64,000 nucleotides of DNA, taken from Hypomyces perniciosus. Lineage: Eukaryota; Ascomycota; Sordariomycetes; Hypocreales; Hypocreaceae. Under the pieces are notes generated by a model that was not told the DNA's origin, did no database searches, and saw nothing but the letters and a program-made list of their open reading frames with translations. Below are positions 36,541-48,700 of the stretch, piece after piece (the stretch's first letter is position 1; each line of letters starts with the position of its first letter). The position numbers and the translations under genes were made by a program. The stretch lies in assembly GCA_008477525.1 (NCBI GenBank), contig SPDT01000005.1, positions 4,898,001 to 4,962,000 on the forward strand, read 5' to 3'.

Positions 36541-37176
36541 ATGGCTCTCAAGTTGGGGATTGTCGTTCTGTCGACCCTTCTATCACCTATCCTTGGCCAA
36601 CTTGTCGCCCCAACAGGTCTGCCCTCGGTTTCAACCAACTTCAAGCTCATCGCACATGTTTCATCCTCTTCGCCGCCCCGGGCTAATGTTCCCGACTTCA
36701 ACAACTGGGAACTTCACAGCTTTGGAGACAACGACTGTGACCGAAACGCAGTGCTGTCCAAGGACCCCATCATGACTACCAACTCCAGTTTCTTCTTCAG
36801 CGGCGACAGCACCGTCAACTATATCCACAGAGGCGAGCCGCGCATGCTCTACATCGCTAATGGAATTCGTAGAGCGGTCTGGTTGGGATGCGCAGTACAA
36901 GGAGAATGGCACTTTGGCGTAGGAGAAAGGGACCATACCCACGCACCGCAGCTGCAACTGAGATATGAAGGGACAGGTCAATTTTACGCTTGCCCCAAGG
37001 TGACGGTTCAATATGGAACGCTGGGACAACTATACTATCGGAAAACATTTGAGAAGACACCAGCGCCGTGTGTGGAGGTGGATCTGTATGCGGTGTGTTC
37101 GGATACGCTTCAGGGACGGGGGGATACGATGGTTCCGTGCTGTCGTCGAATTGGAGGCAGGGGATGCCTTTCATGA
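36541..37176 (+). CDS. Small secreted protein, unknown function
   Basis: Single-exon frame, about 211 aa from the ATG at 36541 (MALKLGIVVLSTLLSPILGQ), which is a good signal peptide. An ATG two codons upstream (36535) and another at 36481 are in frame, but both would put charged or polar residues before the hydrophobic core. The mature part starts LVAPTGLPSVSTNFKLIAHV and has a beta-rich composition and about seven cysteines, with CAVQGEWHFGVGERD and FYACPKVTVQYG. The STNFKLIAHV opening recalls a group of fungal secreted proteins (IgE-binding-like, DUF7907 type), but that assignment is tentative. It ends in a cysteine-rich tail, VCSDTLQGRG ... CCRRIGGRGC. Possibly surface-associated or effector-like. 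Confidence 0.65.
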   Translation: MALKLGIVVLSTLLSPILGQLVAPTGLPSVSTNFKLIAHVSSSSPPRANVPDFNNWELHSFGDNDCDRNAVLSKDPIMTTNSSFFFSGDSTVNYIHRGEPRMLYIANGIRRAVWLGCAVQGEWHFGVGERDHTHAPQLQLRYEGTGQFYACPKVTVQYGTLGQLYYRKTFEKTPAPCVEVDLYAVCSDTLQGRGDTMVPCCRRIGGRGCLS

Positions 37177-37521
37177 GAGGGCGGGGAATTTGTTCGTATG
37201 AGCAATGGGTATCTTGGGCGGTATCAGATAGTGATTGTTTTGTTCATGGTTAGCTTATGGGATATATCTACGATGTGTTTTATACTGGAGTTGAGTTGAA
37301 TACTTCAAAACTTTTGAAACATGAAGAATCACAAGATGAAGTTCATGGTAGAAGACCCAGAATATGTGTATTCAGTTTATGTTATCCCAAAATAGTTTCA
37401 TCGTCAAAACCATCTCCCAATTCATGCACCCAAACCCCCTACCCACCAAAGTTGCAGACACAGTAAAATAGGCCAGCACCCAAAGACGCAAAGTGTCCTC
37501 GAGTTTCAAAACCTCCAGCGT

Positions 37522-37773
37522 TCAAGGGCCAAGCCCTCCAGCAACCTGGTAATCGCCATACGCCTGCTTGTCGTTGTACTCGATCAAGTCCTGGGTCACG
37601 AAGACTCCGAGCTCAACATCAATGAGGCTCATGGCAAGGTCGCCCTCGCCTCGGAGCTTTCCACACTTCTCCTTACAGCAGACAGGATTGGCGATGTTGT
37701 TGCCGCCCTTTCTGCAACCCCTCTTCTTGCACTCCCACGACTTGACCTCTTCGTTGATGGGTTCGGGAGCCAT
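37522..37773 (-). CDS. Small cysteine-containing orphan protein (83 aa)
   Basis: The start at 37773 gives MAPEPINEEVKSWECKKRGC, followed by RKGGNNIANPVCCKEKCGKL, an acidic centre and YNDKQAYGDYQVAGGLGP at the C-terminus. The frame is open 55 codons upstream (to 37938), but the upstream part looks like leader sequence, and the ATG at 37773 has a Kozak-like AAG-ATG-G context. There is no signal peptide or membrane helix. Five cysteines lie in the first half (C-K-K-x-x-C and V-C-C-K-x-x-C patterns), possibly a small metal-binding knuckle. I do not recognise the family. Convergent with the secreted protein gene. Confidence 0.55.
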   Translation of the reverse strand: MAPEPINEEVKSWECKKRGCRKGGNNIANPVCCKEKCGKLRGEGDLAMSLIDVELGVFVTQDLIEYNDKQAYGDYQVAGGLGP

Positions 37774-39109
37774 CTTGACTGGTTGAGTGATGGAAAAAAA
37801 TGACAGAAAGTAGTTGCGGTTGGTGGTTTGGTTGGTGTTCTGAAAGAGAAAGGAGATTGAGATCCGGAGAAGTTGAAGTGAGGATTGCTTAGTTGTCTTG
37901 TTGCTCAGAGGCTGATGAGTGAGGTGATAATCCAGCATTGAGACTGGGAGAGCGAGGGATTCTTATACTTGATTTTGAGGGTCAATGCTACATACTGTTC
38001 GGTTCCAAGAACGGTTGATTCGAAAATATCTTGTACAACACTTGTGTTGTTGGTCCGTTCGGAAAGCGTTCTCGCTTGAAGGGCCTCTGCTCAAGCAAAG
38101 GTGATTCATTGACTTGCGAACCGGTCAGCTTGCGGTATCAACAGGACAAAAGGAATCTGTAGAAGGCGCTGCAAACATTCACTCAAACGGAAGATTCAAG
38201 CGAGGCATCGCACACCGACAAGGGGCCATTGCTACTGAATGAACTCTCACCTACCCAGACACGGATCAGTGAGAGGACTTTGAAGAGCAAGCCAAGAATC
38301 TCAAACCTGTTTGGAGCAATGACATACCACCCTTCAAATGAACCACATGCTTGCTTTATCAAAAAAATATTGTCACTGGCTCAAGAGATGCTTGTACGAA
38401 CGGAGATCACGATGCCCAGTGTTCTAGTCCATGCGGTTCGCAATGGTCTCTTACCCATTTCATATATATCGTGACTTAATTGGCAATGCTCTCATTTTGT
38501 TCACCTTGTCGGGTTCATTAACTTCGCCTTGAGCGTTAGAAGCACTTGGTGGTGGTCACATCTCTACAGAGTAGCGCCCCAATGACTTTAACCACATCAT
38601 GTGTGAAGCTTCATATGCGGGTTGGTAGGGTAAAGAGAAATGAAAATTTGGGGAAAGCTTCGAGCTTGGACGCCACAGGAGCTATTTGGCCTACAAAGCT
38701 ATGACAGACATGCCAAGGTGTGTTGGCCGAGGCCTTTGCCAAAAAGAACTGACATGCACGTCCAGGAATTCACATATCACGCGACATCTAATCGCATCGA
38801 GATGTGATACATTGCTTAAAGCATAGCTGGGATAATGCTTTTGTTCCCCTAACGCCATTAGGACTACACTTGACATACGTGACTCAACTCTCCAAACCTA
38901 GTTTCGTATATGGTTGACAGCAATCTGTACAGAGCCAACAGTATTAGCTGTCTGGAATGCAATCAATAGGGTAGAGATACTCACCTGATTCAACACAATG
39001 ACCCTTTCCTCCACTACATTATGAGCCGGATGCACCCTTGACACTAGGCTGCTATGCTTGGCTGACCCTGCTCAGATCTCTTTATACTTGATGCATATGC
39101 CGAGGAAGA
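37774..39109. other. Intergenic region, no recognised content
   Basis: Contains the orphan's promoter and the FAL1 3' flank. Open frames at 38229-38474 (+) and 38691-38876 (-) show no motif. I see nothing else. Confidence 0.5.
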
Positions 39110-40436
39110 TTACGAGATGAGATCCGCGACATTCATCGGCATCTCATCGATTTGGGTTGAATAATACACTGGTAATTGTCAGCAATGGGACCAGTTTTAT
39201 TTAGGGACGGGGGCAGGGCACAACTCACATTCAATATCTCGAAGGATGCGCACGTCTTCTGTGGTCACAAAGTTGATTGCTACACCCTTGCGACCGAAGC
39301 GACCACTTCGGCCAATACGGTGGATGTAGTTCTCTCGGTTGCTTGGCAGGTCGTAGTTGATGACCAAACTAACTTGTTGGACATCGATACCACGTGCCCA
39401 AACATCTGTCGAGATGAGAACTCGGCTGTTGCCTTGCCGGAAGTCCTGCATGATGCTGTCTCGTTCCTTTTGGGGCATGTCACCATGCATAGAGCTGACC
39501 GTGAAGTTCGCCTCACGCATCTTGTCCGTGAGCCAGTCAACCTTGCGGCGCGTGTTGCAAAAGATGACGGCTTGGGTAATGGTGAGGGTATCGTACAAAT
39601 CGCAAAGGGTATCGAATTTCCAGTCTTCCTTTTCAACAGCAATGAAGTACTGTTTCAACCCTTCGAGGGTAAGCTCGTCACGCTTGACGAGAATACGGAC
39701 AGGGTCGGTCATGAATTTCGTTGTCATATCGAGTACATCATAGGGAAGCGTGGCGCTGACAACCACGACCTGGGTCGCCGGTGGCAGATAACGATATACG
39801 TCATAGATCTGCTCTCGGAAGCCCTTGTTAAGTAGTTCATCGGCTTCGTCCAAGATCAACATCTTGATGTGTCTCGTTCGAAGGTGTCGTCTCCGGATCA
39901 TATCTGCCACTCGTCCAGGAGTGCCAGACACGATGTGCTGCCCGTAGTCAAGCTTCCGAATATCCTCCCCGACATTGGTGCCGCCGATGCAGGCGTGACA
40001 CTGCACGTTCATGTAATCTCCCAATGCCATGACGACCGACTGGATTTGTGTCGCCAACTCTCGTGTAGGCGATAGGACCAGGGCTTGCGTTTCGCGCACC
40101 GCAGTGTCAATAACCTGCAACATGCTGATCGAAAACGTCGCCGTCTTGCCGGTACCAGACTGCGCCTGCGCGATGGTGTCGCGTCCTTTGCATACTTGGA
40201 CGATGGCTCGAGACTGCACAGCTGAGGGTGATTCGTAGCCATAGGCGTAGATGCCACGGAGAAGGTTCTCTACACAAAGCGTCAGCGCGTGTTCGAGTGT
40301 TCATCTTGAGCGCATCATTAGCTGTACCTTTCAGCGACATGGACTCGAAAGTCGGGTGCACTGTCACTTCTTTTGAGGTGGAGAATTCCATCCTCTCGTC
40401 CGCCTTGCGGTCAATTCCTCCAGCGCCTTCCGCCAT
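39110..40436 (-). CDS. FAL1: FAL1/eIF4A-III DEAD-box RNA helicase
   Basis: ATP-dependent RNA helicase, orthologous to eIF4A-III (exon junction complex core) and yeast Fal1 (18S rRNA maturation). Three exons (40436-40328, 40269-39229, 39168-39110) give 402 aa. Helicase motifs in order: Q-motif region [13 protein letters not shown], motif I AQSGTGKT, Ia PTRELA, GG and TPGR, motif II DEAD, motif III SAT, then [23 protein letters not shown] and [13 protein letters not shown]. The C-terminus [20 protein letters not shown] is nearly invariant in the family. It is obtained only by splicing the last intron; reading through would give a false end at 39197. Divergent from PRP9, with 382 bases between starts. 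Confidence 0.96.
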
Positions 40437-40818
40437 GATGATGTGATGTGTGGTGGTTTATGAAGGATGAGATGTCCAGAAAAGTCCGTTGATATTTGTG
40501 ATGTTCGTGATGTTCGTGATGTAAGTCAGTCAATGGACTCGATGGAACTCGAGGGAATCATTGTCTAAAAGTTTTGGGCCAGGCTGAGCTATTGTACTAT
40601 GTATCGGGCCGGAAATACTCCGGTAAAACTGATAAAGAACTTTTGACGCTGTGGGGTGAAGAGCAATCGCGACAAGGCTGGCAGACCCCAGTTTTTTTGT
40701 TCCTTGCAACTTTGGCACCAGTCCCTGTCGCGCTTTCGGATATCCGACTCCAGGGATTGCTCTGGTATTTCGCGATACGATACCCTTCTCCCGATTTCCG
40801 TGCTGCTACTCTCGGAAA
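40437..40818. promoter_or_regulatory. Bidirectional promoter region FAL1/PRP9
   Basis: 382 bases between two divergent starts of RNA-processing genes. A small GTGATGTTC tandem (about 40498-40518) is present. No TATA box is obvious. Confidence 0.45.
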
Positions 40819-42394
40819 ATGCTCGTTTTAGAGGAGCAAAGGTATATCCATGAGGACCTGGAGCGCCTCGAGCAGGGCATCGCGGATCGCATTCGCGAAG
40901 ACCCGAAGCATGTGAGCATCCCCAACTCCACTTTCACGGACTTGGACTCACCACAAATAATCGTGGTAGATCCGCGACCGACTCAACAGAGATCACGAAG
41001 TTTCGCAACTACTAGACCAGATCCAAGCCCAGTCCAAGAACCTACTAGATATCTACAAGGACGAGTCGGGTGTCAGGTCGCGAGAGATCCAACAGATTGG
41101 GACCGGGGACCCATTCGAAGAATTCTACAGGCAGTTAAAGGATGTTCGAGATCATCATGCGAGGTACCCGAACGAGCAGGCAGAGAACTCAGAGCAGCGG
41201 TACAAAGTGAGAAGAGCAGGCGAGGCATCAGAACCCATGCCCTATCTTGTCGATTCGCTCTTCTCAGGAGAGGAAGCATACGGCCGGTTCTTCGATCTAA
41301 CCACCTGCCATGAGTCATTCCTCAACCTCCCCAATGTCAAGCGTCTGAACTACTTGCAATATCTTGAAGCATTCGACAACTTCACTCCTGGATATGGTGG
41401 TGTGAAGCGAGGGGATAAGTTGACCGACCAGTATTTCAACTATGTTGGCGGACTGAACAAATACCTCGAGTCTTTTATCAGACACACACGACCGTTGGAA
41501 AATGTGGACAAGGTTCTGAAGTCATTCGACAAGGAGTTCGAGGAAGCTTGGGCAAAAGACGAAGTCCAGGGTTGGCAGATTGAGCAAACGTCGAGCGCCT
41601 CGACATCAAAACTGCAAACAGGGGATGCTATTTGGTGTGACGACTGCGAAAAGGAATTCAAGAACGAAAATGTCTACAAGAGCCATCTCACAGGACGAAA
41701 ACACATCAAAGCTGCAGAACAGCGGAAGGAAAGGCAACAGGATGCCGCTGCTAGCTCGACAAACGGTGCCAATCATGGAGCTATCTCAGCTTCGAGATTG
41801 AAGGAACGGGCGGTAGCGGAACGCGAGTATCGTGTGAAGCGCTTGGCTAGTGCAATGAGTACGGAGCGAAGCGATACACGCGTCAACGTTGAGCGTAAGC
41901 AGGGTATGACGGAGCGAGAACGTCAACAAGAACTCGACAACCTTTTCAACGCGTACGAATCACGACCAGAACCCACAGAGGAAGGCGATGGAGAGGGCGA
42001 AGATGGCGAAGAGAGGATCTATAACCCCCTCAGACTTCCCCTGGCTTGGGATGGAAAGCCCATTCCTTTCTGGCTGTATCGTCTACATGGTCTCGGTGTG
42101 GAGTTTCCATGCGAGATCTGCGGTAACTTTGTTTACATGGGCAGACGTGCGTTTGACAAGCATTTCAACGAAGCCCGCCACGTGTATGGCCTGAAGTGTC
42201 TGGGCGTTTCCAACACAAGTCTTTTCAGGGACATCACGCGCATTGAAGAGGCTTTGAAGTTATGGGAGAAGATCCAGCGAGAGAGGAAGAGGACCAAGGT
42301 GGATGAAGGAAGCATTGTGCAGATGGAGGATGGTGAGGGCAATGTGATGCCGGAGAAGGTGTACTATGATCTGCAGAAGCAGGGCTTGCTTTGA
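40819..42394 (+). CDS. PRP9: SF3a60/PRP9 splicing factor 3a subunit 3
   Basis: Subunit of the U2 snRNP SF3a complex, needed for pre-spliceosome formation. Two exons (40819-40911, 40970-42394) give 505 aa. Exon 1 ends in IREDPKH and joins IRDRLNRDHEVSQLLDQIQA; a 58-nt intron that is open in frame separates them. Two zinc-finger regions are visible: CDDCEKEFKNENVYKSHLTG with a following KH, and the C-terminal CEICGNFVYMGRRAFDKHFN with EARH, the matrin-type finger of SF3a60. LEAFDNFTPGYGGVKRGD and YLESFIRHTRPLENVDKV are conserved family segments. SLX1 follows in tandem after 308 bases. Confidence 0.95.
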
Positions 42395-42702
42395 GCTATT
42401 TGTACATTATCAAGGGACTTTAGGGAACAACTGCGGAGTTTAGGGACAATTGTTAGAGTCAGATCACATTTGAGGATAACGGCCTGTTTGCAGTTTCAAG
42501 CTCTTGATCTCCGTAGTGGAATCTTGATTAGTCATCACATGTCGCCCCTCCAACCAGAGATGCGGTCAAGTACGATTCTGGAAATCTGATTTTACGGCTC
42601 TCTTTCACATTACAATTCTATTAACATTTGATTACCTAATCTCACATTCTGTTTCTCTGTGATATGTGATACTAGTCAGCAATTTAATGCCTGTTCACAG
42701 GC
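42395..42702. other. Short intergenic spacer PRP9-SLX1
   Basis: 308 bases. Holds the 3' end of PRP9 and the SLX1 promoter. No other feature seen. Confidence 0.5.
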
Positions 42703-43677
42703 ATGGCCAGCCTCGCGAAACCCCAGCCGGCTTTTTACGCGGTCTATGTTCTACGTTCTACCGTGAAGCACGCATCATTGTACATTGGATCAACGCCTAA
42801 TCCTCCTCGCCGCCTGAAGCAGCACAATGGAGAGGCAAAAGGTGGTGCGGTACGCACATCGCGGGATGTACTGCGGCCTTGGGAAATGATTGTTCTGGTT
42901 TCTGGGTTTCCGAGTTCAGTGGCAGCTTTGAAGTTTGAGTAATTAACGACCGGCCTTGATCAGGAGTTGTAGTGTGCTGACATGAATAGATGGGCGTTGA
43001 ATAATCCTCATTTGACGCTTCATATACCGCAAGAATCACGTCTGAGTGTATCGACACAGAGGAAGAGGAATGGCATGCCTAGGCGACCACGGCCCAGCCT
43101 GACGTCTATCATGTCAAATATCCATCTGCTGACTGGCGTTCCGAGTTTTGCGCGATGGCCGCTGAACTTGCACTTTTTTGCCAAAGAGGCTCATAGGCAG
43201 TGGGAGAACTGGACTAAGTCTGCTGAGTCGCCAGGTCGATCTGACCTGAGAATCTTTACAGACTTTTGTCTATCTGGTGCTGCAGAGGATTCATCAACGA
43301 CACCCCGGGGTATTCATGCCCTGACATTGGACTACAGTTCCATGAAGGACTACGTCGAAAAAGCACACAATGTGGTGTCTTTCGAGCGAGAAGGGAAGTG
43401 TGTACATTGCGATGAGGAGTTGAAATCTGGGCAGGGTCTATATCCGATGTGTCCCAATGGAGACTGCGAGGCAATGGGTCATCTTGATTGTTGGAGCAGA
43501 CATGCCCTGGCCACTGACGAGGTAGCTGTCATACCTAATCTGTGCCAATGCCCGTCTTGCGGCAGCGAAATACGATGGGGCGATATGGTAAAGGAGCTCA
43601 GTCTTCGCACCCGCGGAGCTGACGAGGTGGAGAAGTTGTTGAAGAAGAAGCGACGAGCTGAGAAAGCAGCGTCGTGA
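42703..43677 (+). CDS. SLX1: SLX1 structure-specific endonuclease subunit
   Basis: Catalytic subunit of the Slx1-Slx4 nuclease, which cuts branched DNA such as Holliday junctions and flaps. Two exons (42703-42938, 42990-43677) give 307 aa. The N-terminal GIY-YIG domain reads FYAVYVLRS ... [20 protein letters not shown], with the catalytic Arg in PPRRLKQHN, the metal-binding Glu in LKFEWALNN (spanning the intron) and [20 protein letters not shown]. The C-terminal RING/SLX1-type zinc finger is [32 protein letters not shown] and [12 protein letters not shown]. All expected cysteines are seen. Intact. Confidence 0.95.
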
Positions 43678-45775
43678 TACGAATTGTTACGAGGTTGGGA
43701 TGATGAATTGGAATAACCTTGGCTATCCTCATGATAAACAGAGATCAATATGACTTAGATGGTGGCCTCGCATATTAGGAGAATGTGTGAGGGAACTAAT
43801 ACTCCGTACTTCGAAGGTAGTGTGAAATTTTGTCATGTTCTGCAGATTGACGCATGACAGCAGGTTTAGCGGGGATATCCTGGAGGAATAGCTCGGTAAT
43901 CTGAGTCGGTACGGGAAAAATCTTCGGACTACTAGTATGTATATAGTACTTCGTACTTCGTAATCAAGCCGGCGCATTATCAGGTACCTAGTAGTACCTA
44001 ATGGCCCGGTCAATTGATGATCCCTAAAATTGCAGTGCGTTCCCAGTCCAATTTGCTATGAGCATGACATTGGTATTTTGCATGATTACCTCTGCAAGGT
44101 TGCTTGCTCGTCTTCGCAAAAAGCGGTTTTCAACATGCTCCAATTGTCATTGGCCCGGTAACTGACATCCCTGTCGGTACACCTATTATGGACTACGGAG
44201 TATTAATATTATCGGATTTATGTTGGGCAGACTACTCCGTACTGCTATTATACAGAGTAATTACGAAGTACCTACATACGAAGGAGGTAGTAGTGGTAAC
44301 CACTACCACTAAGTCAGTAGGTTATATAGTAGCTTCAGCATCTCATCCAACAGCACTTGCAATACGGAGTATCTCAAATTTCGCCGCCACAGTCATTTTC
44401 TAGCTGTCACGGGGATATTTGTCACAAATGACTCGACCAAATTTTAGTGTGCGGGTTGTTTGCTGTTGTTGTAACCGGAATCAGTGAGCTAGCCTTTGAA
44501 CGGAGTGGTGGGCGTTTGCTAATGAACAGCTGCGCTTCCATGTCAAAAATAATATAATAATAATGATCATAATATGTAAATACTACCTAGTAGGCACGTT
44601 CAATAGCAATTATGTCCTACTATTATTACTATAGGCGTTTTGGATGCCCACGCAAAAGGGCACGAGCAAACAAGGTTGGATTTTCGGTAGGGCGACGACC
44701 TGAAGCCCGTCGGATGTCGTCCTTAGTGGGTCCATAAATCGATTGTCTCTGAATGACACAGCGAACAGTAAAACATACGACACGAGTGGAAATCGATGCG
44801 AAGAATGAGTCAGAAATAAAAATAAACCATCACAAGATTGCATGCCGGTGCATTTATCTCACAGAGCCGCATAGTGACGCTCAATCTTGCCTGTATCCTC
44901 TGTATTTCCCACCGGATCGGTGGCCTCCGGGTGGTATAGCGATAGCGGGCCCGAGAGAACCTTAGGCCGGCTCTCCCGCACATGCCACTACTGTCCACTG
45001 ATGCGTCCACTGATGCCAGGCATCGCCAGCGACTTGGGCGAAGGGCCAGCGAATCGACGAATGCGGCGTAGCTGCGGTACGTACCCAGATGAGCCTAGGC
45101 AGGACGCGCCACCTCATTGGCCCCGACCCGCTCGTCCCCACCTGCACAGGCGACCTGGCTCGCTCTTTCCCCCCGGGGCGCCATGCACCGCACCGCTCCT
45201 GGCAGGGCAACAGAAACGAACGTCGTGCGCACCTTCACTTTCCACATCCATTCGGCTTCCGCTCGCACTCCCACACGCCTACTCTCTCAACACCACCAAA
45301 AGGGCGTGCGAGACTCGCGGCTTCGCATCACCACCTCTCGCATTGGCTCTTTGGCCGCTTTCCTCTATTTCCAATCTTTGCGTGCCGATTTTCTATTCGG
45401 GCATTTTTATCTGTATGTCTCCCACTGCCGTCGTGGTGTTAGTTGGGACTTGCACATCCTCCCTCTATGCCACTGCTGAAGCTTTTCCCTGAACCTAAAG
45501 CCTAATTTCACTGACAACTCCAGACACCTACTAATTCGCCCTCGTTCCGCCTCGCGAGATATCCTTCTTCACGTCTCGACTTGTCCTCGGGAGACGTATA
45601 AGCCGCCGAGCCGACGATGTCATACGCCTTCTGTGTCGACGTCGACGATAGGTACCTCCTCGCATGAGCCTGTCCGTCCGCCCTCTCTCCCTCAATTTCA
45701 GACGACGCACTCCACGCCCGCCCTCGATTACGATTCGATTTCTTGTGCATCTTTTGGCGAGCGCTCATTTGCGCC
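43678..45775. other. Intergenic region with dense TACGGAGTA-type motifs; KDM5 promoter
   Basis: 2.1 kb without a supported gene. Motif copies: TACTCCGTA/TACGGAGTA at 43800, 44194, 44233 and 44363; TACTTCGTA/TACGAAGTA at 43947, 43954 (overlapping pair) and 44262. A short inverted repeat TAGTGGT-A-ACCACTA lies at about 44290. The final 500 bases are C/T-rich and probably the long leader and promoter of the histone demethylase gene; open frames there (44887-45492) are low-complexity. Confidence 0.6.
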
Positions 45776-48700
45776 ATGGTGCCCGCTCCATCTGCGGGCG
45801 CAGCAGTCGCTGCCACCAACAGCGCAACTGCAAGTGCGCGAAGCTCACCTGCTGTGTCAGCGTCGACGGGTCAGCCATCCTCGAAACCCAAGCACAAGGT
45901 CAACTCGAACGGTTACCATCCCACAAATCCGCAAGTCCCATTGAGCTCCATGACCAGCGCGCCATTGGACCTCACCTCTGTCGAGCGACGCGGTCAACCC
46001 ACAGCTGTGCGAGAACCCCTCAAGAAGAAGACGCGGCCGCATGGGATATCCGAGGCCCCAACATACTGCCCGACGGAAGATGAGTGGAAGGATCCACTCG
46101 AGTATATCAAGAAAATTTCACCAGAGGCATCGCAATACGGAATTTGCAAGATCATTCCTCCGGAATCCTGGAGTCCTGACTTTGCAATTGATACGGAAGT
46201 ATGTGGTCCCCATCAATGCGTGAAGCGCAAAGTCTGATTGATGTTGTATGAGCTACTAACAATTTTGTAGAAGTTCCATTTCAGGACCCGGAAACAGGAG
46301 CTAAACTCCGTTGAAGGAAGTGAGTTGTCCCTCGTGATTTACCATTCCCTTGATCAACCCAAGATGCTGATTATCTGCCCAAGGCACGCGGGCAAATCTC
46401 ACATATCTTGATGGCTTGGCCAAATTCCACAAGCAGCAGGGAAACAACCTGCACCGGCTTCCCTATGTTGACAAAAAGCCTCTTGACCTCTACCGTCTCA
46501 AAAAGGCCGTGGAATCCCGTGGGGGATTCGACAAGGTGTGCAAGCTGAAGAAATGGGCAGAAATCGGGCGAGATCTTGGCTATAGCGGCAAGATTATGTC
46601 CTCACTGTCCACATCACTCAAGAACTCTTACCAACGGTGGCTTTGTCCTTACGAGGAATACTTGCGTCTGGCCAAGCCTGGCGTCCATCAGCAGTTAGAG
46701 CAGGAATATGGTGGTCCTTTGACCCCAAGTCCTGCCCAAACCCCTATCAAACGTTCCACTGTTAACACCCCATCTGGTGCGAGGGGAAACTCACCAGCTC
46801 GACAGGCGTCAGATGCCTTGCAAACTAGTTTCAACGGGATCAAGCAGTCTAATCGAGATACGCCAATGGGTGATGCTCCACCTGCTCCGACCCCAGGACC
46901 CAGTTCTGGATTTAAGGCAATAAATACCAATGGCTTCACCAGCGTCAATCGCGGGGCCAATAGGGAAAGCAACAGCTTCACCCCGGATTCCAAGCGATTT
47001 GACAGTCCCAACACGTCTGCCAGAAACACACCTGAAGCACGATCGTCTGGCTTGGGCACAGCTGTTGTATTGAAACGACAGCTCAGTAGTGACAGCCCGG
47101 CTGATAAGATCCCGAAAGAGGAAGACGTTGAAAGGGAGGATGGTGACAGCAATAGCCGCCGGAGCAAACGTCTGAAGAAAGGTGGGTTATGTTACATCTC
47201 TTCTGACTTGGTACTTTGCTGACCTTTGCGAACCACAGATAACGTGCCCACCGTAGCTGGGTCACACATGACTGTATTCCGCCCATCAGTCCCCCGGATT
47301 CCCCGAGACGAAGCAGCCCTGACGGGAGAGGTGAGTTTTGTTCTTCGTTGATGTCTGAGGATTGCTCCTTAACGATACTTAGAAATGCGAAAATTGCGGA
47401 AGGGGTGAAGATATTGGTGCTCTACTCATTTGTGAATCTTGCGACCACGCCTACCACGGCCCTTGCCTTGACCCCCCACTGAAGCGCAAACCGGATGCTG
47501 AATGGAATTGCCCGCGTTGTCTGGTCGGAGACGGTCAATTCGGCTTTGAAGAAGGCGGCTTGTATTCCTTAAAGTCATTCCAACAAAAGGCAAACGACTT
47601 CAAGCAAGGTTATTTCGAGAAGAAAATGCCGTTTGATGAAGCATTGAATTGCCATCGGCCAGTTACGGAGGAAGACGTTGAGACCGAGTTCTGGCGACTG
47701 GTTGCCGATCTCGAAGAAACCGTCGAAGTTGAATACGGCGCCGACATTCATTGCACCACCCATGGGTCAGGTTTCCCAACTGTAGAGAAACACCCCAATA
47801 ATCCCTACGCGACCGATCCCTGGAATCTTACCGTTCTACCGTTTCACCAAGATAGTTTGTTCAGACACATCAAGTCTGACATTTCTGGTATGACTGTACC
47901 GTGGGTTTATGTCGGCATGATTTTCTCGACTTTCTGTTGGCACAATGAAGATCACTACGCATACTCTGCCAATTATCAACATTTGGGGGCGACGAAGACC
48001 TGGTATGGTATCCCAGGTGAGGATGCGCAGAAGTTTGAAACGGCCATGAAGGAGGCTGTACCGGAGCTTTTTGAGACCCAGCCTGACTTGCTTTTCCAAC
48101 TGGTCACACTACTCACCCCTGAGCAGCTCAACAAAGCTGGAGTACGTGTACATGCGTTGGACCAGCGAGCTGGCCAATTTGTCATTACATTTCCTCAGGC
48201 CTACCATGCAGGCTTTAATCATGGGTTTAACTTTAACGAGGCTGTCAACTTCGCCCCTTGTGATTGGGAACCCTTCGGACTTACCGGCGTGGAAAGGCTC
48301 CAACTCTTTCGGCGACAGCCGTGCTTCTCGCATGATGAATTGTTGTGGACAGCCGCAGAGGGTAGCGCGTCTGCAGGCCTCACTATTCAAACAGCGAAAT
48401 GGCTTGCGCCGGCCCTTGATCGCATACATAAGCGCGAACTAGCACATCGGGCGGATTTTATGGCCAAGCACCTCGACGCCTCACCGCATAAATGCCACAT
48501 TGTTGGTGCGGGTGAGGATGCGTGTTCCCTTCCTTTCAGAATTGATGATGAAGACGTCCAGGACGAGGAAGAGCAATGCTGCAGCCATTGCAAAGCCTTT
48601 GCGTATCTTTCTCGCTTCAAGTGTCAGCGTTCAGGCAAAGTCCTTTGTATGGTCCATGCAGGACATCACCCTTGTTGCGATTCGCCAGAACAAAAGAGAT

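Noticed and set aside
39197..39229. FAL1 ending at 39197 with [10 protein letters not shown]
   Set aside because: This is intron read-through. Splicing at 39228/39168 gives the conserved family C-terminus.
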